Positions 39,641-48,480 of a stretch of 64,000 bases of DNA are shown in pieces. Location of the stretch: assembly GCA_027013225.1 (NCBI GenBank), contig JALUXU010000006.1:34866-98865 (forward strand), written 5' to 3'. A program made the translations under genes and the position numbers. Position 1 is the stretch's first letter. The number at the start of each line of letters is the position of its first letter. The DNA is from Acidihalobacter sp. (GTDB lineage Bacteria; Pseudomonadota; Gammaproteobacteria; DSM-5130; Acidihalobacteraceae). Below the pieces are notes generated by a model. It had not been told where the DNA came from and searched no databases. It saw only the letters and a program-made list of their open reading frames with translations.

Positions 39641-40141
39641 TCACTGCATCACGAAATTGGTGAAATAGACATCCGCCACCTTGCCGTGTACGCCGGCCTT
39701 GTGCAGCTCCTCGTTGATGCTGGCCAGCACTTCCTTGCGCAACTTTTCCTTGCCGGCCGGAGTGCTGATCTGATCATAGGACTGGGCGCTGAGAAGAATG
39801 ATCAGGCGGTTGCGGATCGCCGGCATATTGGCCTTGACGGCCTCGATCACATGAGGATCGCGCGCCATCACGTCGATTCCGATCTGCAGGAAACGCGCTT
39901 GGGTGGGGTGCTGGAAATTGACCACCAATGGCGGCTTGATGGAAAAGTACACCGGTGGAGCCTGGACGGGCGCGGCCGCTTGCGTGGCTGAAGATGCGGA
40001 CTTTTTCGTCAAGGCGCCGGTCATAAAGAGCGTGCCTCCCACGGCGGCGACCAGCAATACGCTGATCCCCACGGCGGCGATGATGATGATTTTCATCTTC
40101 GAACCGCCGGATTCTTCTTTTTTTGCTGCCCCTTTGGCCAT
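39641..40141 (-). CDS. fliL: FliL, basal-body/stator associated protein
   Basis: A 166-residue single-pass protein: cytoplasmic Lys/Glu/Gly stretch, membrane helix (IIIIAAVGISVLLVAAVGGTLFMT, about 19-42), Ala/Pro linker, then the periplasmic FliL domain (VYFSIKPPLVVNFQHPTQARFLQIGIDVMARDPHV) ending in VADVYFTNFVMQ. FliL forms a ring that supports the stator. It is the first gene of the leftward export/switch operon, with a strong ribosome site (AAGGAG) and a sigma54-like promoter ~60 bp upstream. Confidence 0.95.
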   Translation of the reverse strand: MAKGAAKKEESGGSKMKIIIIAAVGISVLLVAAVGGTLFMTGALTKKSASSATQAAAPVQAPPVYFSIKPPLVVNFQHPTQARFLQIGIDVMARDPHVIEAVKANMPAIRNRLIILLSAQSYDQISTPAGKEKLRKEVLASINEELHKAGVHGKVADVYFTNFVMQ

Positions 40142-40199
40142 CTCAAATCTCCTTCTTCAATGAATTGATGAATACGCCTCGCCGCTATGCGGTCTGGCA

Positions 40200-40215
40200 T
40201 GCAAATCATGGACCA
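40200..40215 (-). promoter_or_regulatory. Sigma-54-like promoter upstream of fliL
   Basis: Minus strand TGGTCCATGATTTGCA: invariant GG (40214-13) and GC (40202-01) 10 bases apart, with intact TGG and TTGCA ends. In Pseudomonas and Vibrio the fliL-first operon is RpoN/FleQ dependent, in line with this site. Confidence 0.6.
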
Positions 40216-40326
40216 TGATAAACCATCCCCATAAAAATAGAGCGTTACATATATATAGCTGGAATCGCGCAAACCCGCCGCCCAAGCGAGCGTCGAAAAA
40301 CCGTCGCAACGATACGAACAAATCCT

Positions 40327-40353
40327 TAAAGTTTCGCCAGGCCAGACCGATAT
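40327..40353 (+). promoter_or_regulatory. FliA promoter of the che operon
   Basis: TAAA (40327-40330), 15-bp spacer, ACCGATAT (40346-40353): perfect -35 and a close -10. It lies in the 422-bp fliL-cheY gap, about 210 bp before the cheY start, leaving a long leader in which I see no other gene. Confidence 0.75.
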
Positions 40354-40563
40354 TCAACGTAAGGACATTTAAGCGGCGCAAGCGAGCGCGGAACTGCAAC
40401 GAAATGGATCTGGGTTTGATATCTTAATGGAGGCAACGGACAAGACGCTGATCATTCTAACGACATGGGCGCTCATTGCTCAGCTTGCCGGCGCCAAACG
40501 AATAACAATCGTCCGGCCGCCACACTAGACAATCGACCCTATCAACACACGAGGACCTTCAAG

Positions 40564-40974
40564 GTGGGAATCGAAAAGGTAGACAAAAACATCCGCATCC
40601 TGGTCGTGGACGATTTTTCGACCATGCGGCGGATCGTGCGCAACCTGCTGCGCGAACTGGGATTCAACAACATAGAAGAAGCAGAGAACGGGCAAGAAGC
40701 GCTGCACAAGTTGCGCGCCAAGCCTTTCGACTTCGTCGTGTCCGACTGGAACATGCCGGTGATGCAGGGCATCGACCTGCTGCGCGAGATCAGAAGCGAC
40801 CCGCGGCTCAAGGCCATTCCCGTACTCATGGTCACCGCCGAAGCCAAGCGCGACAACATCCTCGAAGCCGCCAAGGCCGGCGTCAACGGCTATATCGTCA
40901 AGCCTTTCACCGCGGAGACGCTCAAGGAAAAGCTCGACGCCATTTTCAAGCGCTTGCAGACCGCGCAGAACTGA
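40564..40974 (+). CDS. cheY: CheY, chemotaxis response regulator
   Basis: A 136-residue single-domain receiver. The acidic pocket is [16 protein letters not shown], the phosphorylation site D61 ([12 protein letters not shown]), and the conserved Thr and Lys lie in LMVTAEA and YIVKPF. CheY-P binds FliM to change motor rotation. I assign a GTG start at 40564, with GAGGA eight bases upstream, because the longer ORF from 40465 adds a Cys/Arg-rich tail foreign to CheY. cheZ follows 17 bp later. Confidence 0.96.
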   Translation: MGIEKVDKNIRILVVDDFSTMRRIVRNLLRELGFNNIEEAENGQEALHKLRAKPFDFVVSDWNMPVMQGIDLLREIRSDPRLKAIPVLMVTAEAKRDNILEAAKAGVNGYIVKPFTAETLKEKLDAIFKRLQTAQN

Positions 40975-40991
40975 AGCACCCAGGAGGTCCC

Positions 40992-41483
40992 ATGACTGAG
41001 AAATCCAAATCGCCCCTGCAGGAGATCAGCCAGCTCGATGCGCTGCTGCGCGAAGGATTGAATCGCATCGTCGCCGCCCAGACCGACCTGCCCGGCGCCA
41101 AAGATCCGATCAGCGAAGCCCTGCAACTATCCGAAGCGCAGACCATGGAAACACTGGCCGCAGTGGAACGCGGCATGGATACCGTCGCCGCGATACGCCG
41201 GGCCGACGGACAGTTCATCGATCAGGCGCTCGACGAAATCTCCGAGTGCTTCGGTCGCATCCAGGCCAGCCAGCAGGCGCAGGACCTCACCGGTCAACGC
41301 CTGAAAAAAGCCCTCACGCTGCTGCGCGCGGTGGAAGAACGCCTGACCGAGACCATCGCCGAGCTGCGCACCGCCTACGGCGAGGATGCGGGCACACGGC
41401 CACAGGCGCAGACCCAGCAGGCCGAGTCCAAATCCTTCAACCAGGACGAGGTCGACGCACTGCTGTCTGAGTTGGGGTTATGA
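40992..41483 (+). CDS. cheZ: CheZ, CheY-P phosphatase (short form)
   Basis: A 163-residue protein, clearly shorter than E. coli CheZ (214) and the Pseudomonas form. The catalytic region ASQQAQDLTGQRLKKAL keeps the QDLTGQ motif (Asp and the Gln that attacks CheY-P). The C-terminal peptide FNQDEVDALLSELGL matches the CheY-docking helix. The loss is mostly in the N-terminal helix bundle, so the phosphatase should still work. It overlaps cheA by 4 bp and has a GGAGG ribosome site. Confidence 0.92.
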   Translation: MTEKSKSPLQEISQLDALLREGLNRIVAAQTDLPGAKDPISEALQLSEAQTMETLAAVERGMDTVAAIRRADGQFIDQALDEISECFGRIQASQQAQDLTGQRLKKALTLLRAVEERLTETIAELRTAYGEDAGTRPQAQTQQAESKSFNQDEVDALLSELGL

Positions 41484-43501
41484 ACATGGATCAGGAACTA
41501 GTTCAAGAATACGTCAACGAAGCGCGCGAGCTGCTCGAGCAGGCCCAGCAAGACGCCCTGGCACTGGAAGGCAATCCCAACGACGACGCCCTGCTCGCCT
41601 CGCTGTTCCGCGCCTTTCACACCCTCAAGGGCGGCGCCGGCTTCCTGGGGGCCCAGTCCCTGGTGGACTGGACCCATCACCTGGAAGACCTGCTCGACAA
41701 GCTGCGCGCCCATGCCCTGCCCGTCACTTCCACGCGCATCGACCTCATCCTGCGCGGCAGCGACGTCATCGCCACCATGCTCGACGCGCTGGAAGCCGGG
41801 CACATGCCCGAACCCGGCCCCGAGGCCCTGGGGCGCGAAATCCGGCAGGCGGCCGAACCGGAAGCCGATGCTTCGCAAGCGCTCGTGGCCGCGGCCGAGC
41901 CCGAAGACCGCACGCCTGAAAAAGCGCGGCCTGCGAAGCGGCAGGATGCCCCGGGCGCCGGGCGTTATCGTGCCACGCAGCAGCCCAAAGCCGACGGTTC
42001 GGCGGGCGTGTACGTAGAACAGACGCCTGCCACGGGTGCGGTGGCAGATTACATAGACGACATGCTCGCCGGTGAATCCGAGACCGCGGACGAAACAGCG
42101 GCAGGTGCCGACGGCGAGGATGAAATCACCGACGAAGAATTCGAACGCTATCTCGATGAACTCTACGGTGGCGCCGCGCCGGGCATAACCTCGCCGCCAC
42201 CTGAAGCCATAGAACCCCGAACCGCGGCCGGCCCGGAATCGGCGCCAGCGCCCGAACCGGCGCCGGATGCGGCGCGCCCGGCGCCTGCGACGGCGCCAAT
42301 GCCCGACGCCGGATCCAGGCGCAGCGGCGGCGAAGCCACCCTGCGCGTAGAGGCCGCGCGGCTTGACGAAGTCATGAACCAGGTCGGCGAACTGGTGCTG
42401 CTGCGCAACCGCTACAACGCGGCCGTGGGCGTGCTGCAGGGCGAGGATGCACAGCTCAGCCGCATCGCCCGCGAACTGGATCTGACCGTCAACGATCTGC
42501 AGACCTCCGTCATGCGCTTGCGCATGCAACCCTGCCGCAGGCTGTTTCAGGCCATGCCGCGCGTGGTGCGCGACGCCGCCCGCCAGCTCGGCAAACAGGT
42601 TCGCCTGGTACTCTCGGGCGAAGATGTGGAAATCGACAAAACGGTGATCGATGCGCTCTCCGGACCGCTCACCCATCTGGTGCGCAACAGCCTGGATCAC
42701 GGCATTGAAACGCCGGATGAGCGCAAGACGGCCGGCAAGCCGGAACAGGCCACTCTCAAACTGTCTGCCGTCCATTTGGGCGACCGGGTCAGGCTCGAAG
42801 TCAGCGACGACGGGCGCGGCATCAATGCGCAAAAAGTGGCGCAAAAAGCGGTGGAGAAAGGCCTGCTCACCACAGCCGACGCCGCGCGGCTCACTGAGCA
42901 GGAAACCCTGGAACTGATATTCCGGCCGGGGTTTTCTACCAAGGAGCAGGCCAGCGAACTTTCCGGGCGCGGCGTGGGCATGGATGTGGTGCGCGAAACC
43001 GTGCGCTCCCTGCGCGGGCGGCTGGAAGTGCACACGGACGCCGGCAAGGGCACGACCATCGCCATGGAGTTTCCTCTCACCCTGGCCGTGCTGCCCGTGC
43101 TGTATGCCAAACTGCGGCGCGACACCTACGCCTTGCCGGTATCGGCGATCGAAACCCTGCTCGATATCGACCCCGCGCGCATGAACACCTTGCATTCGCG
43201 CGTTCTCTACCGCGTCGGCGAACGCGACGTCATACCCCTCATCGACCTCGGCGAAATTCTTCAGGGCCGCCCCATGTGTCTGGGAGCTGAGCCGGTCGAA
43301 GGCATTCTCACCCAGGGCGGGGTGCTGTTGTTTTCGGAAGTGCTGGGAAACGAGGATTGTGTCGTCAAACCGCTGGATTTCATCGGCGACCACCACTGGT
43401 ATCAAGGCGCCAGCCTCTCCGGCCAGGGCAAGGTCATCCTCATTCTCGACCCACAAGCCATGGTGCGCCACGCCAATGAGCGTGACATGGCGCAAAGCTA
43501 A
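41480..43501 (+). CDS. cheA: CheA, chemotaxis histidine kinase
   Basis: A 673-residue kinase. P1 is an HPt domain with phospho-acceptor H47 (FHTLKGGAGFLGA). Residues ~130-285 are an acidic then Ala/Pro-rich linker holding a short conserved EITDEEFERYLDELYGG segment; a classical P2 domain is not evident. P3 dimerisation begins RVEAARLDEVMNQVGELVLLRNR. P4 has the N box HLVRNSLDHGIETPDER, G1 VSDDGRGI and G2 SGRGVGMDVV. P5 is a CheW-like coupling domain (YALPVSAIETLLDI...GERDVIPLIDLGEIL). A long antisense ORF (41498-43513) is a GC-bias artefact. The next gene starts 10 bp later. Confidence 0.97.
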   Translation: MNMDQELVQEYVNEARELLEQAQQDALALEGNPNDDALLASLFRAFHTLKGGAGFLGAQSLVDWTHHLEDLLDKLRAHALPVTSTRIDLILRGSDVIATMLDALEAGHMPEPGPEALGREIRQAAEPEADASQALVAAAEPEDRTPEKARPAKRQDAPGAGRYRATQQPKADGSAGVYVEQTPATGAVADYIDDMLAGESETADETAAGADGEDEITDEEFERYLDELYGGAAPGITSPPPEAIEPRTAAGPESAPAPEPAPDAARPAPATAPMPDAGSRRSGGEATLRVEAARLDEVMNQVGELVLLRNRYNAAVGVLQGEDAQLSRIARELDLTVNDLQTSVMRLRMQPCRRLFQAMPRVVRDAARQLGKQVRLVLSGEDVEIDKTVIDALSGPLTHLVRNSLDHGIETPDERKTAGKPEQATLKLSAVHLGDRVRLEVSDDGRGINAQKVAQKAVEKGLLTTADAARLTEQETLELIFRPGFSTKEQASELSGRGVGMDVVRETVRSLRGRLEVHTDAGKGTTIAMEFPLTLAVLPVLYAKLRRDTYALPVSAIETLLDIDPARMNTLHSRVLYRVGERDVIPLIDLGEILQGRPMCLGAEPVEGILTQGGVLLFSEVLGNEDCVVKPLDFIGDHHWYQGASLSGQGKVILILDPQAMVRHANERDMAQS

Positions 43502-43511
43502 GGAGCCGCTC

Positions 43512-44126
43512 ATGGATCAACAAACCTTGATGAAACTGGTCGAAACCACCCATCACACCCGCCATCGCATCAATCGCGCCTTGCGCGACATCGACCGGCG
43601 CGCGCTCAACGCCATGATTCTGGTCAAGCGTCATGGCAATGCTCTGGCCGGCTACGGCGTCATCGCCAGCGCGTTTCGCGATCAGGCGGCGCGCATGCAG
43701 GAACAAGCCGAGAAACTACAGCAAAGAGTGACGCCGCTGGTGGAAGCCTTCATGCAGTGGCTAAAGCATGCCCAGTACATTCAATTGGTGGATGCCATGT
43801 TCAAAAAAAACAATCCGGCTGAGGCGGGAAGGCTGAAAGCCAACCTGGCCGAGTGGCAGAAAACCATAGAGGAAGAGCAGCGGCGTATCCAGATCATCCT
43901 GCATCGGCTCCTTGACGACGTGGCGCGTTTCGAGGAGGCCGTGTCGGAGCAGGAATACGTTGTCACCAACGGCCGCATCGAGGCGGCCTTGGCGGAGGGC
44001 ACCGGCGCTCCGCTGACGCGGGTTTCGAGGGAAATGGGCGCCGCCGTGCGCGAAGTCCGCGAAACCATCGAACAATGGAAAACCACTTTGGAGGAGTTCT
44101 CCCATGAAAGCCGCGCCGATCTATAA
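43512..44126 (+). CDS. Soluble helical protein with two chemoreceptor-tip-like segments
   Basis: A 204-residue, almost wholly helical protein with no signal or membrane segment. Two stretches resemble the conserved hairpin tip of methyl-accepting proteins. Residues ~31-56 read ALNAMILVKRHGNALAGYGV then IASAFRD, against [27 protein letters not shown]. Residues ~152-176 read TNGRIEAALAEGTGAPLTRV then SREM, against NAAIEAA...GFAVVADEV. Between them is a region rich in Lys/Glu helices. A tandem of tip-like modules without a sensor suggests a scaffold or decoy that touches CheA/CheV or arranges receptors; I do not know a named family. The start at 43512 (AAGGAG upstream) is 10 bp after cheA, and it overlaps the next gene by 23 bp. 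Confidence 0.75.
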   Translation: MDQQTLMKLVETTHHTRHRINRALRDIDRRALNAMILVKRHGNALAGYGVIASAFRDQAARMQEQAEKLQQRVTPLVEAFMQWLKHAQYIQLVDAMFKKNNPAEAGRLKANLAEWQKTIEEEQRRIQIILHRLLDDVARFEEAVSEQEYVVTNGRIEAALAEGTGAPLTRVSREMGAAVREVRETIEQWKTTLEEFSHESRADL

Positions 44127-44880
44127 AACCAACGACCATCGCTGGTGGATAATCTACGACCAGGAGGAACAGCGAGTCATCGACTCGAACGTGTATGTGG
44201 TCGAATCGCGTGGGGAGTTCATGATTCTCGACCCCGGGGGATTCGAGATCTTTCCCCAGGTGTTCGCCGCGGTGACCGAAATCGCGCCGCCTTCGTCCAT
44301 ACGCGCCGCCTTCGTCTCGCATCAGGACCCGGATATCGCCTCCAGCCTGCCGCTCTGGGCCGCCTGCAACCCCGCGATGCAATGGTATGTGCCCAAGCTA
44401 TGGGACGGGTTTATCCGTCACTATGGGGCGCTGGACACGCCTTTTGTCGATATTCCCGATGAAGGCATGGATGTGATCCTGGGCGGGCGGAAACTGAGCC
44501 TCGTACCGGCCCATTACCTGCACGCCTCGGCCAACTTCCATGTCTTCGACGCCGCCGCCAAAGTCTACTTTTCCGGCGACGTGGGAGCCGCGTTGCTTCC
44601 GCCCGGACATTCGGCCTTCGTCGAGCGGCGCAAAGCAAATGAGGCGCAAGAAGACAAGGCGTTCGCCGAGCACATAGCACACGGCGCGCGTTACTTTCAC
44701 CAACGCTGGATGCCTTCCAACCGCGCCAAAAAAGACTGGATCGAGCGGGTGCGCAATCTGGACATCGATTTTCTCTGTCCGCAACACGGCGCGATCTACG
44801 CAGGCGCCCATGTCAGGCGATTTCTCGACTGGTTCGATGCGCTCACCGTGGGCAGCGCCCTCGACCACAATTACGAATGA
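44104..44880 (+). CDS. ODP-like flavodiiron-type metallo-beta-lactamase domain, putative oxygen/iron sensor
   Basis: A 258-residue stand-alone version of the diiron domain of flavodiiron proteins, without the flavodoxin domain. Candidate ligands are H73, D75 and D77 (SHQDPDI), H137 or H140 ([12 protein letters not shown]), D159 (FSGDVGAA) and H228 (CPQHGAIY), a full diiron set. The N-terminus ([20 protein letters not shown]) is family-like. A protein of this architecture, ODP of Treponema denticola, was described as a diiron oxygen/iron sensor working with a soluble receptor and CheA. Here it sits between a receptor-tip-like protein and a soluble receptor within a che operon, which strongly suggests the same use. 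An O2-reducing enzyme is the alternative. Confidence 0.85.
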   Translation: MKAAPIYKTNDHRWWIIYDQEEQRVIDSNVYVVESRGEFMILDPGGFEIFPQVFAAVTEIAPPSSIRAAFVSHQDPDIASSLPLWAACNPAMQWYVPKLWDGFIRHYGALDTPFVDIPDEGMDVILGGRKLSLVPAHYLHASANFHVFDAAAKVYFSGDVGAALLPPGHSAFVERRKANEAQEDKAFAEHIAHGARYFHQRWMPSNRAKKDWIERVRNLDIDFLCPQHGAIYAGAHVRRFLDWFDALTVGSALDHNYE

Positions 44881-44894
44881 ACAGGAGAACCGCT

Positions 44895-46151
44895 ATGCAA
44901 GAGACCCTTCTTGATATTCTCAAACAGACACTCGATCCGCTGGACAGCATGGAAATGCTGGCTGAAGCCGACGAAGCGTTTGAGAACAAAATCATTTACA
45001 TGAACCCCACCGCCCTCCATGTCATGGCACGCTACCACAGTAAATTGGCGGATCATTTACCCGGACACGCCGATACCCGTACCGCGCTCGGCCATTCCAT
45101 TCACCAGTTTCACAAGGATCCGGAGCGGATACGCGCCATTCTCCGTAATTTGGCGGCGTCGAAAATCAAAACGCACACCAGCCGCCTGCAACTGGGCGAT
45201 ATTTTCTTTCAGTCGTCGTTTTCCGCCCTGTTCGACTCCCAAGGGAAAACCATCGCCTTTCACGCTTCATGGCGGAATGTTTCCACAACCGAGAGGATTT
45301 CCCGAATCGCCGATGGCACGCTGAACATCACCCGCGACTCCGGCACTCATTTGAGTCTCGTGGAGGCGGCTGTAAAGGAGAGTGTCGGCCATGCCGATCA
45401 GCGCATGCAAGAACTGGGCGGCGCCATTCAATCCAATCGTCAGGGCGTGGATGAACTCAAGGGAAAAGTCGCCTCGATTTCCCGCATCGCCCAGAGTATC
45501 CGCGAGATCGCCTACCAGACCAATCTGCTGGCTCTGAATGCCGCGATCGAAGCCGCCCGCGCCGGGGAACATGGCCGCGGCTTTGCCGTCGTCGCCGACG
45601 AAGTGCGCAATCTTTCCAAGCGCGTGCAGTCCGCCACGGAAGAGGTGCAGGAGAACATCGAAGGCATCGATTCGGCCACTCGGGGGATAGACGAAACCAG
45701 CCTGCAAGCAATCAAAGGCGTGAATGAAGCCCATGCCACACTGGAGAAAGTTCTGCATTCAATCGAAAAGATCAATGATGTGGCTGTGGAGTTGACAGCC
45801 AAAGCGGCGATCAGATCGCATCAGGTTTTCGTCCTCAAAGTGCTCGAAGAAACAGCCGCCTCTGTGCGGTCGAAACACGCCGCCGACATTCCCGATCATC
45901 ATCAGTGCGCCTTCGGTCAATGGTATTACGGCGTTGGCCGGGAGCGGCTTGGCCAGATGCCTGAATTTCTCGACATCGAGAGCGCCCATGCCGAAGTGCA
46001 TGCCCTTGCCAAGGCGGTGCTGGATGATCTTGACAAGGGCGACGAGGCCTCTGTCTCCCGCCATGCCCGCGAACTCGAATCAGCCAGGGACATGGTCATC
46101 GAGCGTTTGCAAAATCTGGCCGCGGCCGCCGAAAAACGAGTGGAGGAGTGA
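44895..46151 (+). CDS. Soluble chemoreceptor, PAS-like plus signalling hairpin plus CZB
   Basis: A 418-residue receptor without membrane helices. Residues ~1-145 look like a PAS-type sensor ([41 protein letters not shown]). Residues ~150-300 form the methyl-accepting hairpin with a canonical tip ([20 protein letters not shown] then FAVVADEVR). The C-terminus is a CZB zinc-binding domain with [12 protein letters not shown] and flanking His (RSHQ; SAHAEVH), matching the His/Cys zinc set of this family. CZB receptors respond to zinc or hypochlorous acid in E. coli and Helicobacter. It follows the ODP-like gene by 14 bp with an AGGAGA ribosome site, so it is the natural output partner for that sensor. 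Confidence 0.92.
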   Translation: MQETLLDILKQTLDPLDSMEMLAEADEAFENKIIYMNPTALHVMARYHSKLADHLPGHADTRTALGHSIHQFHKDPERIRAILRNLAASKIKTHTSRLQLGDIFFQSSFSALFDSQGKTIAFHASWRNVSTTERISRIADGTLNITRDSGTHLSLVEAAVKESVGHADQRMQELGGAIQSNRQGVDELKGKVASISRIAQSIREIAYQTNLLALNAAIEAARAGEHGRGFAVVADEVRNLSKRVQSATEEVQENIEGIDSATRGIDETSLQAIKGVNEAHATLEKVLHSIEKINDVAVELTAKAAIRSHQVFVLKVLEETAASVRSKHAADIPDHHQCAFGQWYYGVGRERLGQMPEFLDIESAHAEVHALAKAVLDDLDKGDEASVSRHARELESARDMVIERLQNLAAAAEKRVEE

Positions 46152-46152
46152 G

Positions 46153-47109
46153 ATGAATACATTGCAGGACGTGGAAGAACGCACCCGGCTTGCGGGCACC
46201 AACCGCTTCGAGCTGCTGGTGTTCCGCCTGGGAAAAGACCGGCGCAGCGGCCAACGGGAATATTTCGGCATCAATGTCTTCAAGGTACGCGAAGCTTTGG
46301 TGATGCCGGAAATCACCCCCATGCCCGGCGCGCCTGAGAATGTGCTCGGAGTGGCCAACATCCGCGGCCAGATCGTGCCCGTGATCGACCTGCCGGCTAT
46401 TGTCGATTGTGATCCAGGCGGCCGCAATATCCTTCTGGTCACTGAATACGAACGCTCCGTGCAGGGATTCGCCGTCGAAGAAGTCGAGGAAATCGTCCGT
46501 CTTGACTGGAGACGGGTATTATCGGCGGAAGGAGCCACGTCAGGCAGTCTGGTCACCAGCCTGGCGCGCTTGGACGAGGACAGCGAAAAGTCGCGCCTGG
46601 CGCTGGTGCTGGACGTCGAAGCCATCCTGCGCCAGACTCTGTCCTCACGCTTCAAGACGGGGGATGAAATGCAAAAAGCGCATCAGGTGGAAATTCCGCC
46701 AGGATCGGCGATCCTGTACGCCGATGACTCGGCCGTGGCCCGCTCCCAGATAGAAAAGGCGCTGAACAAACTGAACCTGCCTTTTATCAGCGCCAAGACC
46801 GGCCAGGAAGCCTGGGAGCGGTTGCAGTCTCTGGCGCGAGACGCCAAGGCGGCAGGCGTGCCGATCACGCAAAAAGTCGCCCTTGTGCTCACCGATCTGG
46901 AAATGCCGGAAATGGACGGCTTTACCCTGACGCGCAAGATCAAGGAAACCGACAGTCTGCGCGACATCCCTGTGGTGATTCATTCCTCGCTTTCCGGCAG
47001 CGCCAACGAATCACATGCGCAAACGGTTGGGGCGGACGGCTATGTGCCCAAGTTCGAGCCGGACGCTCTGGCAAGCACCATCGCCGAGATCATCAAGAAA
47101 TCATCGTAA
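46153..47109 (+). CDS. cheV: CheV, CheW-receiver coupling protein
   Basis: A 318-residue protein with a CheW domain (YFGINVFKVREALVMPEITPMPGAP...NIRGQIVPVIDLPAI, about 10-165) fused to a receiver domain (ILYADDSAVARSQIEKAL; VLTDLEMPEMDG with D248; HSSLSG; YVPKFEP). CheV couples receptors to CheA like CheW, and its receiver allows adaptation by phosphorylation. Since no stand-alone cheW is in the window, CheV may be the operon's main coupling protein. It starts 1 bp after the receptor's stop codon, with GGAGG upstream. The long frame beginning at 45934 only reflects an upstream in-frame ATG. Confidence 0.95.
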   Translation: MNTLQDVEERTRLAGTNRFELLVFRLGKDRRSGQREYFGINVFKVREALVMPEITPMPGAPENVLGVANIRGQIVPVIDLPAIVDCDPGGRNILLVTEYERSVQGFAVEEVEEIVRLDWRRVLSAEGATSGSLVTSLARLDEDSEKSRLALVLDVEAILRQTLSSRFKTGDEMQKAHQVEIPPGSAILYADDSAVARSQIEKALNKLNLPFISAKTGQEAWERLQSLARDAKAAGVPITQKVALVLTDLEMPEMDGFTLTRKIKETDSLRDIPVVIHSSLSGSANESHAQTVGADGYVPKFEPDALASTIAEIIKKSS

Positions 47110-47121
47110 GGAGCCATTCCG

Positions 47122-48396
47122 ATGGACGAAAAAGCGGAAAACACAACCCGGCTTCCCGCAGGAACGCAAAAGATGCCAGAACAGGCGGCTTCTTTCGAAA
47201 ATATCCCGGCATCAGGGCGGCAAAGCCTGAGTCAGCTTCTCAAAGAGCGGGCCCGATGGTTCAATCAAATCGTCGGGCGGCACCTGAACGTCCTTGATCG
47301 TTGTGCACAAGTCGCCGGTTTGAGCGCAAACGCCCGTCAGGCGATAGCAATGGCGCACAGCGCTCTGCAAGCCATCAAAACGGATTTGGGTTCACTTGCC
47401 GAGCAGGCCGAATCGCTCGCCGCCCATTTACAGGAAAATACACACTCTGCAGAGGATATCGGCCATCAGATCCAGCAAAGCAACGAAAAAATGTCCGAAC
47501 TGGTGGGCAAAATGGATCAGGCCGAATCCGCCATGAATGCGATGAAGGCAGACACCCAGTCGTTTTTACGTGACGCGAATGCAATCACCAGGCTATCCAA
47601 CAAATCCCAGGAAATCGCACAACAGACCCGTCTTCTGGCGCTCAACGCGGCCATCGAGGCGGCGCGGGCCGGCGAGCACGGCCGGGGCTTCGCGGTGGTG
47701 GCCGACGAAGTCAAGAAACTGGCGCAGAACTCGGAAAACGCGGCCGCTGACATTCGCGGAGCCGCCGAAGCCATCGGTGAGGGGGTAAAACGGGTGAACG
47801 CCCACATCGAGGCCGGAATGACCCGTATTCAGGGCAGCCTAGGCAGCCTGGAGGACGTAATCGAAACGCTGGCCGCGATCAACATGACAGCGCACCAAGA
47901 CAAGGGCGCAAGTGAGGCGATGCAGACGACCCACGAGGCAAACGCATCCTTCTCCTCATTGCAAAATCATCTTGAGTCGCTTTTTGCCAGCATACAAACA
48001 ATGAGCCAGACCCTGGATTCGATCGGCCAGATTTACGCACAGGCGATCGAGGCGCCCGAATCGCCCGCGGTGGATTCCAAGTTGCCGCCCATCATGCAAC
48101 TCGACCAGGCCATGCTCGCCCACCGGGGTTGGTACGACCGATTGATAACGGCGCTCTCCAGGCAGGATTCGGCCACGGTGAAAACCCTCGCCGGCGCGCA
48201 TGCTCATTTTCAGCTGCTGTTGGCCGAGACATCCAGCCTGCCTGCCGAGGCAATGGCGAACATAAAAGCGATGGCCGAACAGGAGGCCTTCCTGGCAAGC
48301 CAAGCGGACCAGGGAAACAGCCTCGAAACACTGAAAACAATCGAAACAAAGATTACCACCCTGTGGCGAAGCGCTTGTGAAGCCTTGTTGGTCTGA
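47122..48396 (+). CDS. Soluble chemoreceptor with degraded CZB-like tail
   Basis: A 424-residue cytoplasmic receptor with no membrane segment. A disordered N-terminal ~45 residues lead into helices. The signalling hairpin has an intact tip ([20 protein letters not shown] then [14 protein letters not shown]). The C-terminal ~100 residues ([20 protein letters not shown], then [14 protein letters not shown]) keep the first His and Trp and a second His of a CZB domain but have no cysteine equivalent, so classic CZB zinc binding is unlikely. No PAS or other sensor is seen; sensing could come from a partner such as the ODP-like protein. It is last in the che operon, 12 bp after cheV. Confidence 0.9.
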   Translation: MDEKAENTTRLPAGTQKMPEQAASFENIPASGRQSLSQLLKERARWFNQIVGRHLNVLDRCAQVAGLSANARQAIAMAHSALQAIKTDLGSLAEQAESLAAHLQENTHSAEDIGHQIQQSNEKMSELVGKMDQAESAMNAMKADTQSFLRDANAITRLSNKSQEIAQQTRLLALNAAIEAARAGEHGRGFAVVADEVKKLAQNSENAAADIRGAAEAIGEGVKRVNAHIEAGMTRIQGSLGSLEDVIETLAAINMTAHQDKGASEAMQTTHEANASFSSLQNHLESLFASIQTMSQTLDSIGQIYAQAIEAPESPAVDSKLPPIMQLDQAMLAHRGWYDRLITALSRQDSATVKTLAGAHAHFQLLLAETSSLPAEAMANIKAMAEQEAFLASQADQGNSLETLKTIETKITTLWRSACEALLV

Positions 48397-48412
48397 GACG
48401 CTTAACCTCGGC

Positions 48413-48433
48413 ACCTCACAAAACCGTTGAGGT
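48413..48433 (+). terminator. Weak hairpin after the che operon
   Basis: Six-base arms ACCTCA/TGAGGT followed by an A/T-rich tail (AATCTTTATATC). Weak, but in the right place for the end of the operon. Confidence 0.25.
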
Positions 48434-48480
48434 AATCTTTATATCATCATGATATACAAAATATTCTTTGAGCTTGTAGG

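Noticed and set aside
41498..43513. 671-codon ORF antisense to cheA
   Set aside because: It mirrors cheA, whose domains are complete. The composition (Gly/Arg/His-rich) is what high-GC antisense frames give.
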